This document shows positions 47,491 to 59,653 of a stretch of 64,000 nt of DNA, piece by piece (the stretch's first letter is position 1; the number at the start of each line of letters is the position of its first letter). The notes below the pieces were generated by a model. That model did not search any database. It worked only from the letters and a program-made list of their open reading frames with translations, and was not told the DNA's origin. The stretch covers positions 25,069,501-25,133,500 of the forward strand of contig BRKX01000015.1 in NCBI GenBank assembly GCA_026008535.1. The letters run 5' to 3'. The stretch is from Perilla frutescens (taxonomy: Eukaryota; Streptophyta; Magnoliopsida; Lamiales; Lamiaceae). Position numbers and translations under genes: made by a program.

Positions 47491-48540
47491 ATCAACAAAT
47501 GCAAAAGGATAAAAAATGCAAATGAATTCAGGGTGAATCACACCATGCTAGTTTGCCTGAAGTAGACCTAACTTTCAATGCGGATGATGATGACTTGCTG
47601 AAACTTGAGCTCGAGAATTATGGAGATCAAACATTATTTATTTTTAAAAAATTTAAAAATAAAAAATTTATCAGACTTTTTACCATTTATGTATTTGTTT
47701 TTGTGTTCATTTTACACCTACTTGAATTATTGTTAAGTTCTTATTGGATTATTGACACTGGTTTTGTTGTTATGTTTTTTTTTATTTCTCCATTTTGTTT
47801 ACATCATTTTTAGTTATTTTAGTTTTTTTATGTGCATATTTTCTTCTTGAATATCATATTTCAAATAAAATCCATGACGAATGAAAGTACTTTATGCATG
47901 GTAGACAATGACGCCACAACATACATTATCTTTACAGATAAAAAATATTTTCAAGCTCTTACTAAAAAAAAAGGAGTGTATCTATAATTGCAAATGACAA
48001 TATCCTTCTTATCGATTCCGGAACAACTTTTATTGGTACTCTTTATGGGTACAACTTTAATTATCAATGATGCATTTTCATATCCATAATCTTAATGTAC
48101 ACTTCTTAGTTATAAGGACATCCAATTTAATGGTTTTCACATTGAAACTGAAACTAAGGGCAATACTGAATTTTTGCTCATAACTCACACTATTGGATGT
48201 CGGAAACAAGTTCTTGAAAAGTTACATTCTTTCTTATCAGGGTTGTATTATACATATATTCGATCCAATAATCATGTTGCAATGAGTATAAAATTTAAAG
48301 ACACAATTTTTTCAATTATGACATGAGCGATTGGGTTATCCTGGGTAGAATATGATACGTCAGATAATTAATAATTCTGTTGAGCACAATATACTGACCA
48401 AAAATCTCTCTTCACTAAATGAATTTGTTTGCCATGCATGTGCAAATAGTAAACTTATAGTATGACCTTCTCGTACTAAAGTTAGAAATGAATGTCCTAC
48501 ATTTCTTAAAATGATTCAAGAAGATATTTTAGAATGAGAA

Positions 48541-49226
48541 GTTCCTTACTTGAGTGTCATTAGCGCACTACTTTATGTTGCAAATTATACTAGACCTGAT
48601 ATAACATTTGTAGTTAATTTGCTAGAAATATTTACTATGTCTGCTACAATGAGACATTGGAATGGTGATAAACACATCCTCAATTATCTTCAAGGTACAA
48701 AAGACATTCGTCTATTTTATGAAAGATATCAAGATATGATGACATTGGTTGGCTACTCGGATGCTAACTATTTGTCTGATCCTCAATGCTAGATATCAGA
48801 TTGGTTATGTTTTTTATTATGGTGGTACCACTATTTCTTGGAGGTCTATTAAACAAACTATGGTTACTACATCCTCTAACTACTGAGAGATTATTGCATT
48901 ATATGAAACCGTAAAAGAATGTGCATGGTTAAGCTTATTGACACAACACATTCATAGGTCATGTGGTCTTACAAAAAAAAATCCTATTATCCTTTACGAG
49001 GACAATGCCGCTTGTGTTGCACAAATGAGTATTGGGTTCGTTAAGGAAATTTAACGAAACATATATTACCTGAATTTTTTTACCATCATTAGCTCCAGAT
49101 CAGTGAAATTATTATACAGAATGACCATTTTAGTAATAGTCTCGCAGATTTATTTACTAAATCTTTTTCTACTTCTATATTTGAGAAATATGTTCATAAC
49201 ATTGCAATGCGTAGACTTGGAAGATT
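48541..49226 (+). pseudogene. Copia reverse transcriptase C-terminus and RNase H pseudogene
   Basis: The first part (48550-48792) reads ANYTRPDI, then RHWNGDKHILNYLQGTKD and VGYSDANYLSDP, the standard Copia block. After the stop at 48790, further frames continue with SWRSIKQTM-like sequence, an EDNAACVAQ block and a final NSLADLFTK-like block. Stops and shifts make it non-functional. Confidence 0.85.
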
Positions 49227-49259
49227 TTTATCTTCAGGGGGAGCGTGATTTCAAAAATC

Positions 49260-50640
49260 ATCCATGAAGCTTAGGCCTTGAAGGTCTACATTATGTCTTG
49301 AATGCTAAATAATTGTACTCTTTTTCCCTTATTAGAGTTTTTCCCCTTTGAGTTTTAATGTGTAAATTAGTTTTCCGTGTCAAAGTGAAATTGTACACAT
49401 GTGTAATCTAGCGATGAAATAAATCGAGTCCACATGAAAAATAGAATTAAACACGCATATATTGCAACATCAACTCGTAGTTGCTATATAGACGACAAAA
49501 TTAAGATTGGTTTAATTAAGAACTAAATAAAAAGGTTTAAAATAAACAAACAATTCAACTAACGAGTTAAGCAATCAAAATAAAGAATACTCTAGGGATT
49601 GACTTATTTGGATTACTTATTACAAAATCCGATTATCTAGGATGTTTAACTCTGAATTCAAGCTCTCAAAGGCGATTACTTAAGTATCCTAAATCTGCTC
49701 TCAAAGTATTTAGAAAATGGGGCACACAACTAGGTTTATTGTCTTCAATCAAAGCATAAAATGTACTTACATAAAGCACCTAGGATCTAAACCTTAACAA
49801 ATACCCATAATCTCCCGATTTAGATGATAAATGCTCTTTTAATTCTTAAATTCATATGTTGAAGCTCATCTCTCGAATTATGAATCAACATATGATCATG
49901 CAATTTAATTACTAATTATCTCTCACTAATTAACAATAAACAACATCCATACATTGCAAGGATTCAGAGCATAAGCATGAATAATCAAACATCCAATATA
50001 AACATCAACTATATTTCATAATCCAAATAAATCCAAAATCCAAAAAATCAATGGTTTAACTCCTTATCGTTACATAAATAACTAAAATCACTACAAAGAT
50101 AAATATGATTGAACAAGAATGAAAAGAACAATTAAGCTCGGAAGTGGAAATGACCATTCTCTTGCTTCAATCTTGTTCTTCTTTGCCCTTCCTTCAAATC
50201 CCCTTCTCTTCTTTTTTTCCAATAATTCTCTTTCTGAAAGGAACTACAAATGATAGGGTTTACCCTAATTTCAAATGAGGGTTTGTATATATAGTAGGGA
50301 ACAAATTGGGTATTAAAAATAATAGAAAAATGGGAGGAAAATTCAAATATTTGAAAATTAGGATTGTGGCGCAATACAGGCTCAGTCACGCTCCCATTGA
50401 GCCGTTTGGCACGAGTGTCATGGTTGTGCCTTCGAGTCACGTCCATGACAAATATAAACACGTTTCAGTGATAGAACAGGTTCACTTGTGCCTCCGGTCG
50501 CTCCAATTGGCGTGAGTGCAGTGGTCACACCTCTGGTTCTGCTCCGACACCTTTTGCGGTTTTGCTTCGTTCTCCCTCATTTCTTGTCTGATTGAGGTGA
50601 TTCAACCAAAAAAATCGCAAAAATAATTTTTTTATAACAA
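49260..50640 (-). mobile_element. Unclassified repeat, possibly a LARD-type LTR retrotransposon remnant
   Basis: No coding domain. On the minus strand a CTATATATACAAACCC box near 50293 is followed by a leader-like region, and a GC-richer segment with CGTGACTGAGCC and CACTCGTGCC-type blocks spans 50370-50560. The text at 49590-49830 (CTAGGGATTGACTTATTTGG, GCTCTCAAAGGCGATTACT) has the look of a dispersed plant repeat, but the ends are not defined. Confidence 0.3.
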
Positions 50641-51940
50641 AAATGTAAACATTGAGATTGAAAAATATGTAGAGAATGAACACATGATTGAATGTTTAGT
50701 TAGAAAAATAAAATTAACATGCCATATCTATATTATATCAATCGTTTACAACGTATATAATACATGTTCTTGACTTTTTTGGTCATAATTTTTATTTTTA
50801 GATTTTTTTTTGTTCTCAAAACTAATAATCCCAAACAGTTGTTAAGTGGATTGTTAATTTTGGAACAAAAAAAATCGAGCAAATAAATATTGGACGCGAT
50901 ATAAAGTATTTTGACCATACTCTAATGTGACCAGAAGTAAAATTATTCAGTCCATGCATCGTACGAGAGATATACTAGTTTTTAATGAGACACAAACATC
51001 AAATAGTAATGTTCAAAAGTGTTGTAAATATATTGTTTATGGACATTACTCCATACCTCTTTATATGATAAACCTTTTGTATTCCACTGGAGTTTTTATG
51101 TATTGTAAAATGTGAAATACTTTTGGATGATGAATAAGAAGATAATTCATTCTCTCATCTTTTACCTCATGTTTTTCCTATCCCTATTTTACCTTATGTG
51201 TAAAATGTATTGATTCAAAAGTGGTGCATATTTTACAACACGATAGACTTTATATTTTTACGAACTGATTAAATATATGGACGTCGTCGTTTTAAATACA
51301 AAACGCTAATATCCCTAGTTCCATATAAATACTTAATTACATCTCCAAACATCAGAGTTAGATGGAAACAAACAACTTGCAATTTCAAATCCACGTAGAT
51401 CGATGACTGCTAACACGTGAGTTTTCGTTTATATATTATTAATTAATTCATGTTTACAGTTTCTCTATGTTATTGGCCGATAAAAAAATTTTAAATTTAA
51501 TCAAACTAAGTGTTAAACTGGTCCCAAAATGATCCCGAATCAATATCCTATTTCTCTTGGAGTATATCATACTATATATTTCTTAATTCTTAATGGTTTG
51601 TAACTAAAGAAACGCCGACTAATAATCTTAGAGATTAAAAAAGATCCACCGAGGTTATCAGCAATCTATTATGTTAAGAATAATTATATTAATTTCTACC
51701 AGTTCATCTTCATCCGTTACACATATATTAATTAATTAAATGTTCTTTAATGAAGAACATATCTTATACGATCCACTACTGGAATATGTACGTATATATG
51801 TATGTATGTATGTATGACATATAAAAAGGTCGGCAAATATGACTCGAGCAGTCGGATTTCATTCCAAACATTTTTAAAGGCTATTCCAAACGTTATTCAT
51901 TCACTATTATGCATTATTTTGCAATTAACTCTATTATGAG
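50640..51940. other. AT-rich intergenic DNA, nothing recognised
   Basis: Apart from the 51130-51193 block shared with 45545 and a (TATG)n run at 51795-51815, nothing could be named. Confidence 0.5.
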
Positions 51941-51942
51941 CT

Positions 51943-52795
51943 AATTGCAGAATTTAACCCAACGTTTACATGTAAATTTTACTTTTGATTTTATTAGAAT
52001 ATAATTAAAATACTTCTAGTTCCAAAAGTACTCTTTTGATCCTAAATGATATTTTTTCGATAATTTTGGTCTCATAAGATATTTTTCTGATAATTTTAGT
52101 CTCATAAGATATTTTTCCTACAATTTTAGTCCCAACAAACAATTTTGATGAATTTGATATGTGTCTCATGCATACGAAAACAACACAATATGCATTCCAA
52201 AATCCAAAGCATCATGTCATTCTATCTGAAATTAATTTGTGTTGTCTAGCGCACCAAAAATCTCAGTTAGTTTAGGACTAAAATTATTGGAAAAAATCTT
52301 ATGGAACTAAAATTGTCCGAAAAATATCTTATGGAACCAAAATTATCGAAAAAATATCATTTGGGACCAAAAAGTAACTTTTGAAACTAATATTGTTTTG
52401 GCCCTATTCTAATGGGACCAAAAGTGAAATTTACTCAAACGTTTACATTATTTTGCATTTTTGCACAACGTTTAAAATTTTGTAATATCACAATCTTTAA
52501 TATTTTTGTAATTGTAACATCCCAATATTAATTCGGCAGATATATCCTACGTGTCCAATTTGTAATATCCACGTGTATTGCTATTCCGGTTACCTAAATG
52601 ATGTCGTTATATAGATTCACTATATATAATAAGATTTTCCATCAGTTTCATCTTCATAAAACGCCGTTTTATGCGCCAAATTAATATTTGGGATGTTACA
52701 ATTACACAAATATTAAAGATTGTGATATGAATTACAAATATTTAAACATTGTGCGAAAATTGCAAAATGACGCAAACATTGAGTTAAATTTTGCA
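51943..52795. mobile_element. Long-TIR element interrupted by a MULE
   Basis: Inverted ends ATTGCAGAATTTAACCCAAC and, on the other strand, ATTGCAAAATTTAACTCAAT. The arms also share ATTTTGCATTTTTGCACAA and TAACATCCCAATATTAATT-type blocks, meeting around 52600. Its left arm is split by 51972-52437. No clear TSD and no coding. Confidence 0.7.
51972..52437. mobile_element. Mutator-like element with 11-bp TSD, nested
   Basis: A 466-bp element flanked by AACGTTTACAT (51961-51971, 52438-52448). Subterminal inverted repeats GTAAATTTTACTTTTG and GTAAATTTCACTTTTG, plus ATATTTTTC(T/G)(A/G)ATAATTTT-type units repeated in both arms. No coding. Confidence 0.85.
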
Positions 52796-52924
52796 ATCAA
52801 CCCTATTATTATTGTACATGACATGAATTAGTAATACATTAATATACGTGAAATACTATTTATAATAGAGGATCTTGTGTGAGGTTGAATATCATTATTG
52901 TAATGCAAATTCTCATATACATAA

Positions 52925-53210
52925 GATATACATCAGATGGTCAACCCGTTGATCAAAAAAATCGTCAAAATAGAAGATACTTTTTAGGGATACATGTGAT
53001 ATTTTTTGAATTTTAAGTGATATTTTTTAGTGTTACGATTGATACTGACTTTGACAATTTTTTTTTGTCGATATTTTTTAAATATACAAATGATACTTTT
53101 GGACTCTTGAATTATATTTATTAGTGTTACAATTGATACTGATTTTGACAGATTTTCTGATCAATGCATGCTGATTCGATCAATGCGTTGACCGTCTCAT
53201 GTGCACCTAG
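52925..53210. mobile_element. Small MITE with GAYGGTCAAC inverted ends
   Basis: ATCAGATGGTCAACCCGTTGATC on the left pairs with ATGAGACGGTCAACGCATTGATC inverted on the right. An internal unit of about 110 bp (GATACT, then TTAGTGTTACGATTGATACT) is duplicated. It resembles the ends of the 32252-32520 element (GAGACGG) but no TSD was recognised. Confidence 0.55.
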
Positions 53211-53801
53211 TGCACACGAGGTAATATGCAGATAATATTTTAGGCGACAAGCTAGATTACGATTTGCTTTTGTTTTATCTCTGCATGTGTTTGTATATTT
53301 TATATATATACCAACATGGAGTTGAGATCCTATCCTTTTCTTGGTTGGACTACACTATCTACATTAAATATATATATAATGGGATATTAATTGATTTTAC
53401 TGATCTTTCCTCAAACAAGAAGATCGAATTTTACTAATCTTGGTGTTTATTGTTTGACAATTAATATGATTCACGTGTATATATATTATGCATGATGAGG
53501 ATATTAATTAATATTCCAAAGTTACTAAGATCTCGTGACCCACTTGCTTCAACACTTAAAATATTTCTTAATCTAATTTCAGATTTACTCATATGGAATT
53601 GAAGTTGAAAAGTACCCGTTCATGCTGATGAAGATATTTCTTCTAAAAAATCGGAAATTTGTCATCTTTCTTCCAAATTTGATGAATTTGGGTTTATAAA
53701 GACCAAAGAAGATGAAAAAGAGATTGTTGAACAATTGGAATTGGTTTGCCCAAAGCCAAAACAGGACTTAATTACTTGATCAACAAATTTGAGCATGTCT
53801 A

Positions 53802-53848
53802 TATATATATATATATCCTTCATAAATAAGAGTACGCATACAAAAAAT

Positions 53849-53872
<24 letters not shown>
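53802..53872. repeat. (TA)n microsatellites bordering the 5-kb element
   Basis: TA runs at 53802-53816 and 53849-53872, the second directly abutting the left terminus of the element. Confidence 0.85.
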
Positions 53873-53879
<7 letters not shown>

Positions 53880-54359
53880 TCAAATGAGAACCAATACCCT
53901 GTGTAGGAATTAGGAACCAATATGGAGCGTTGGATCAATAATTTTCTAAGGCTTAGATCAATCTCAAAAAAATGGGGTAAAAAATGCAATATCTTAAGAG
54001 TTATATTAAGTTAAGGGTATATATGTCATTGTATTGGATATCAATTATCTGCAGTAAATATATCTGTTCCATATATAGTGGGATTATATTGAGCGGTTTT
54101 TTTTTAGATTGGACGTTTTTTTTTTAATTTTTTGGACGATAGATTAAACTCTTTTTTCTACAGAGTTGTATCTATCGGTGTTTCATATTTTAATTAATCA
54201 TAAATCTGTTCAAAATTCTTATTGATTGGGTCTGTTACGGTTTAAGGAGTCGTTGGATTTCGTCGGTCTCACTGCAGGTTTCGTCTAATTATGGAAGATA
54301 CAAGTATTATGTTCTCAAATAATGGTGTAGAGATATTTGTGGAATCTGGTAGGGACGCG

Positions 54360-55570
54360 TATGTATGACGTTTAGCAAATTTTTTATGTGGAATTAGCAA
54401 ATTCTAGAGTTGTTAATAGCAACTCGGCATATTTTTATGTGAAAACTCGAATTTGTTTTTAATTTGGTTTCAATGTGCTTTGCATGATAGTGAGATGTTT
54501 TCAAAAAATTGGCTTTTCATATTTATTATAGATGATAGATGTTTTTTCATATTTGGTTGTGGATGTTTTCAAAGAATGTGCTTTGTATGCGTAGGGATAT
54601 GGGCAAAATCTGGTAGGGACGCATATGTCTGACGTTTAGTACATTTTTTATTCGGAATTAGCAAACTATAGTGTTGTTAATAGCAAATCCGTAATATTTT
54701 TATGTGAAAATTTGATTTTTTAAATTGGTTTCAATGTGCTTTGCATGATAGTGAGATGTTTGCATAAAATGGACATTTCATATTTAGTATAGATGATACA
54801 TGTTTTTTCATATTTGGTTATGGAAGTTTTCAAGTTAGAAAAAAAAAAAGAAAAAAAGTTAAAATGCCATGAATTGTTGTGTGTAAAATAAGAATTTTTT
54901 TTTTCACAATTTCTTACTCCATCTTATATTAGCATTACGCCGGTTGTTGTCTGATTATGCAAGATACAAGTATTGTGTCATCTGTTAATATTTCTTTGTA
55001 TGCGTAGTGATATGGGTGGAATCCGGTAGGGACTCGTATGTATGACGTGTAGCAAATTTATTTTGCATAATTAGGAAATTATTCATATGTTAATAGCATA
55101 TCGGTAATATTTATTGTGAAAATATATATTTTATTTTTTATTTTGATGATAGGATGGTCTCTTTTTGATGTTATCTTTTATTTTTAATTAATTTTTTCCA
55201 ACATCAATGCATGAATATTGTTACGTTTTGTTATTGTTAGCAACTCATTTATCATGAATTAACACATATTTGTACATGGATTAGCAGATTTTATGCGATC
55301 AGATTTTTACAATTTTCTCGTTATATCACATGTCACATGTATTATAGTTTAAGTGGATAATGAGTCGACTGAATGATTTGATAGGAAATGAATAATAATC
55401 TGATACGACAAATTGGGGAATTTTAAAAATTGTTATTTGTAACTAAGTTTTCATGCGTGAGGCAACTAGTAATTTTATTTTTCGACTACATTAATAAAGG
55501 CTCGTATATACTAATTTTAGCAAATTTGTTAGATATAATTAGCAAATTATATATGTGTTAAAAGCACATC
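54360..55570 (+). repeat. TTAGCAAATT motif array, left half
   Basis: About ten scattered copies of TTAGCAAATT or close variants (GTAGCAAATT, TTAGCAGATT, TTAGGAAATT). Three longer, diverged copies of a unit containing GGTAGGGACGCGTATGT, near 54347, 54612 and 55028, show that part of this half arose by duplication. Confidence 0.8.
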
Positions 55571-56239
55571 GATAATACTTTTATCAGAAAACATAATTCG
55601 TTTCACTGTTGATAATATGGTCATTTTTTTAACTGATTTCAATATGATTTTCAAGAACTAGGATATTCGTACGTAAGGAAATTTTAGTTTATTATCAAAA
55701 AAATATTAGTCTGTACTTAAAATGAATGCCATGTATCATTAGTTTATTATAAAGAACATAACAACTATATATTAAAGAATGAAAATTGTGCTATTTAAAC
55801 ATTCACGTCATGCTATTATTGGAATAATAATTTGCTAAAACCGACTGAATAATTTTATCACAACAGTTCAATGTAAGTAATAATTAAAGAATGTTAGCAC
55901 GTGTAATTAAACCTAGACAATATTCATTACTATGGCATCAATATTGTGTGGTCCATCCTCACATGTCGCCCTATAATAGAAGCTTGCAAAGGTGGACTTG
56001 TTGTAGCGCATTCAGCTACATTCACATTATGCCGTCGCTTTGACCTAGCCTCGCGATTGCAGTCGTCATCACCTGCTAAAACAAAAAAGAAAATTATCAC
56101 GTTAGAAGCTAACAGTTTTAAAAACATAACAAATACCATATTTGAACTATTAATAAAAAACCAATACCAACATGCTATTATAATGATGTATATCTGATAC
56201 GAACAAAAATACACCCATACACCATAACAATATATTCCT

Positions 56240-58280
56240 AATTTGCTATTGATTTCAAGATAATTTGCTAATTATACCTTCACAATTTGTCATATACTTC
56301 ACAACAGTCTATTCATATATTAATAATTTATTAATCAAACCTTACTAATTTGCTACAAACGACGAATGCAACCAAACCAGATAACCTGTCTATATAAATA
56401 ACAATATTTGAAAATCTAATCTGCTAAATATATATTAATAGTTTGCTAATATAACCTTTCTAATTTGCTAAAGATGTAATTTCCAATCAAACTAAAATCA
56501 ACAAATAAAACGATCACACCATAACCAAAAATCTCTAATTTGTGTTGATTATCTATCAATAAACTTTTTAAATACAAAAACATAAATTAAAGACATGAAA
56601 GCACAAGTATTCAACTCATAACATCAAAAACTGCTTCACAAAATCAGTGAAAACATTAAAAAATGGTCTGACAACACCAATCATTACTTATCTCAATAAT
56701 CTGCTAATCATGTCTTAATAATTTACTAATTTTCAATCACTAATTTGCTACAAACAGAACATCAGGTTGATAAAACACGAATTCAAGTAGCAAATTTTCA
56801 CAGTTTTAACATTTGCTAATAATATCGTAATAATTTGCTAGACACAAAGCCTGAATGGTTTATCTTCACCTCTATAATCATTCAGCCTCACGATTTGCTA
56901 ATCATATATGCCAAATTTGCTATAAAATAATATAAATATGTTATAAACTTCCCCAATTTGACATAAATAACAAATATTCATACAATACCAACAGTTAACA
57001 TATCACGAGATAAAGACAACAACACCACATTTCTTGATAAAATCCCAACAGTGGACACGTAAATCAATCATACAGACCACATATCTCAATCATAAAGACG
57101 GTATTCCCCACTAGCAAATGGAAGATAACTCTAAATTTGCTAATCATAAAATACTAATTCGCTAATCATATAGTACTAATTTGCTAATTATATCTTCTTA
57201 GTTTCGCTTTAAAAATTAAATAAAATATAATACACTAGACCAATATATTATTTTGCTAATCATATATCACTAAATTGCTAGAAACAAAACATCAATTTGC
57301 TAAAACACGAATCCCAGTAGCAAAATTTCACAGATGCAACATTTGCTAATCATATCGTACTAAGTTGCTAGAATGCAAGACTGAATGGTTTCTCTTCACC
57401 TATATAATCATCCAACCTCTCAATTTGCTAATTATACATTCAAAATTTGCTATAGATTAAATATAAATATGCTATAAACAAACTCAATTTGATATAAATA
57501 ACAAATATTCATAAAACGACAACCTATCAAGTTAATCTGCTAAATATACACTACTAACTTGCTAATCACAACTTACTTATTTGCTAAATATATCAATACA
57601 AATCAAATCAGATCAGAATCAATAAATAAAAAATGTTTGCTAAGTATATCCATTTAATTTGCCAATCAAACCCATTTTATTTGCTAATACTCAATCCCCA
57701 TATTTGCTGCAGTGCCTGCTATAATTCTCATCGCTGACTCCAGAGTTGTATAGTTCAGATCCGGCAATTTAAAATTCATCAAAGTGATGCGAATAAATCC
57801 ATTCTACACTTTTACAGCAGATAAAAAATCCATCACTCAAGTTTCTAGCTATTTCTGGAGTAATTTTGATAAATTTAAATTTTCTTCACGAATCAAAATC
57901 AAATTCTCCTATCCAAATCCAACATAACAAACAAACAAACTCAAATAAAAAGGATTCAAAAAACATGATTAAAAAAAGTCCGACCCCAGCAATATTAATT
58001 ATTGAAATTCGAATAAATTACGAATCTGCTAATAATACATTAATAATTTGCTAATCATATCTAATTAATTTGCTAAATACATCAAATCACCACAAAACAA
58101 AACCAATAAATATCACAATCAATCAAAAACCAAAACCTAAAACATTTGTCTATAGTTACGAGAAGCATATGAGAAATATAACCAAAAAACATCAAAAAAT
58201 TTTGAATACCATAAAATTTGCTAATCATATCATATTCGCAATTATCTAAAATCTGCTAATCATACATTTATATATCGCTA
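56240..58280 (+). repeat. AATTTGCTAATCATA motif array, right half
   Basis: More than 30 copies of TTTGCTAA, TCTGCTAA or TTTGCTAT, the best ones extended to AATTTGCTAATCATAT, at irregular spacing of about 20-200 bp over 2 kb, nearly all in the same direction. Two segments (about 56700-56960 and 57240-57500) are also longer duplicates (both with CCTGAATGGTTTATC or GACTGAATGGTTTCTC). Confidence 0.85.
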
Positions 58281-58309
58281 ATTTAAGAGTGAAGAAATAC
58301 CCGTTCGTG

Positions 58310-58640
58310 TTGTCGCGGTTTGGGCGATGTGGAGGCCGGCGACGAGGGTTTCGGTTGAGGTGGAGGGGGGCTGCGGCTGGGCGTCTGGGCGACGTTCAGT
58401 TGGTCAGCGGCCCTTCATTGTTGTAGCTCGTTTGGTTTGGGTTGCGGCAGTCACGGCCTTGGCGATGTGGATGCGGCCGGCATCTGGGAGTACGAGCGAC
58501 TTTGAACCAGGCGGCGGATTGGCGTTCGGACGACGTGGAGGCGGACGGCGGCCCTTCATTGTTGTCGGCGTTCGGCGTGAAAGATTGCGATCGGAGTTCT
58601 GTGTCATTCGGCGTGAAAGATTGAGGGAGGCGGCGGCTGG
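58310..58640. other. GC-rich island inside the 5-kb element
   Basis: Strikingly GC-rich against AT-rich surroundings, with internal duplications (GGCCCTTCATTGTTGT at 58409 and 58550; TTCGGCGTGAAAGATTG at 58569 and 58607). The long frames in it (58327-58773 plus, 58396-58674 minus) reflect low stop-codon density and lack known domains. It may be captured host DNA. Confidence 0.6.
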
Positions 58641-58931
58641 AATGGTTTTTTGTTTTTGTAGGGTTTTCATTCAACTACCCAATAAATTTCATCGTATAAT
58701 TATTCCTAGATTCATGGGACATGATATTATGGATATTATGGATATTTTGGGTTTGTCATTAATACCCTTATGAAGCACTAAATTTTGGTAAAAAATTATC
58801 ATTTTGCAATTTGATCCCTAAAATCTAAAATCAATCTTGTCCATTCAAATTATAGAGATCTATGGATGTAAATGGTTCCTGATTCCTACATAGGGTATGG
58901 TTCTCATTTTAACCCACCCCTATATATATAT

Positions 58932-59628
58932 AGAGAGAGAGATGAGATCTGGTGAGAACCTTACCCTAGGTGGGAACTAGGAACCAATCCCATCAATCCA
59001 TTCCACAATCTGGACGGTCCAGATCAAACTAGATTTTTCGATGACAATTGTGTAATTAAAACGAAAGCCTTCAATTCGCGCGTCTCATTAAGGGAAAAAT
59101 CGGAACTGAACTCAGAAATTGCCCAGATTCAATTTTAGCCTCAGGCTTCACTCATTTTAGCTCCATGCATTTCTCATTTTAGCATGTGTTGATAAACAAA
59201 AATGGAATGATGATTTCATTGGAATGAAATGCAATACACCCTATTTGGGGACAGTGAACCCTAATGAGAATCTCATAATTACTAGTTGGGATCAGAGCCC
59301 TAATCGGAACGTAATAAACCCTAATTGGGAACGGTGAATCCTAGTGGAAAATGTCACATCAATTTTAGCCTCCCACTTCGATCATTTTAGCCTCATGCAA
59401 TTCTCATTTTAGCCTCATACGATTCTCATTTTAGCCTCAGAACAAAAGGGAAGAATTATTAAATTACTATATTACCCCTCCGCCCACAAAGTTGCCAAAA
59501 ATTACAGGAATGCCACCGCCCATCCACTTAAATCTGATTTAATCTGGACCGTCCAGATTGAGTTAAACAAGGGCTAGGATTGGTTCCTAGTTCCCACCTG
59601 GGGGAAGCGTTCTCATTTAATCCTTTCC
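58932..59628. mobile_element. 0.7-kb non-autonomous element (family E, member 2), (TA)n-flanked
   Basis: Left end GATGAGATCTGGTGAGAACC, TACCCTAGGTGGGAACTAGG; right end inverted reads GGATTAAATGAGAACG, CCAGGTGGGAACTAGGAACC. Both arms continue with AATCTGGACGGTCCAGAT. The interior repeats ATTTTAGCCTCA and close variants at least seven times. The short (TA)n at 58921-58931 and a long one at 59629-59653 border it. Confidence 0.82.
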
Positions 59629-59653
59629 ATATATATATATATATATATATATA
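59629..59653. repeat. (TA)n microsatellite between members 2 and 3
   Basis: Uninterrupted AT dinucleotides exactly between the two element termini. Confidence 0.9.

Larger units (their letters stand above)
46512..49256 (+). mobile_element. Ty1/Copia retrotransposon remnant with a large internal deletion
   Basis: In order: gag N-terminal region (from 46512, ALDGNNYLIWALDVE-type), gag with Gly-rich repeats and a zinc knuckle (to about 47490), a gag-pre-integrase segment (about 47870-48440), then directly the C-terminal reverse-transcriptase and RNase H region (48541-49226), and a polypurine tract AGGGGGAGC near 49236. The integrase core and the catalytic half of reverse transcriptase are absent. 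Many stops and frameshifts are present. The 3' LTR probably begins near 49246; a 5' LTR was not identified. Confidence 0.85.
53875..58917. mobile_element. 5-kb non-autonomous element (family E, member 1), (TA)n-flanked, with inverted TTTGCTAA arrays
   Basis: Left end AGAGATCAAATGAGAACC, then TACCCT, GTAGGAATTAGGAACCAAT; the right end inverted reads TTAAAATGAGAACC, TACCCTATGTAGGAATCAGG. The left half (54360-55570) carries TTAGCAAATT motifs and the right half (56240-58280) their complement AATTTGCTAA. Near the right end is a GC-rich block (58310-58640). No transposase was recognised; a minus-strand segment at 55946-56090 looks like a short captured exon but is unidentified. Confidence 0.75.

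Noticed and set aside
56240..58280. CRISPR-like array of repeated motif
   Set aside because: Repeats are short and degenerate, spacers vary from 20 to 200 bp, and the DNA is a plant nuclear transposon.
58327..58773. 148-residue plus-strand frame and two overlapping minus-strand frames
   Set aside because: All fall in the GC-rich island where stops are rare. Composition is low-complexity (Arg, Gly, Pro) and no domain is visible.
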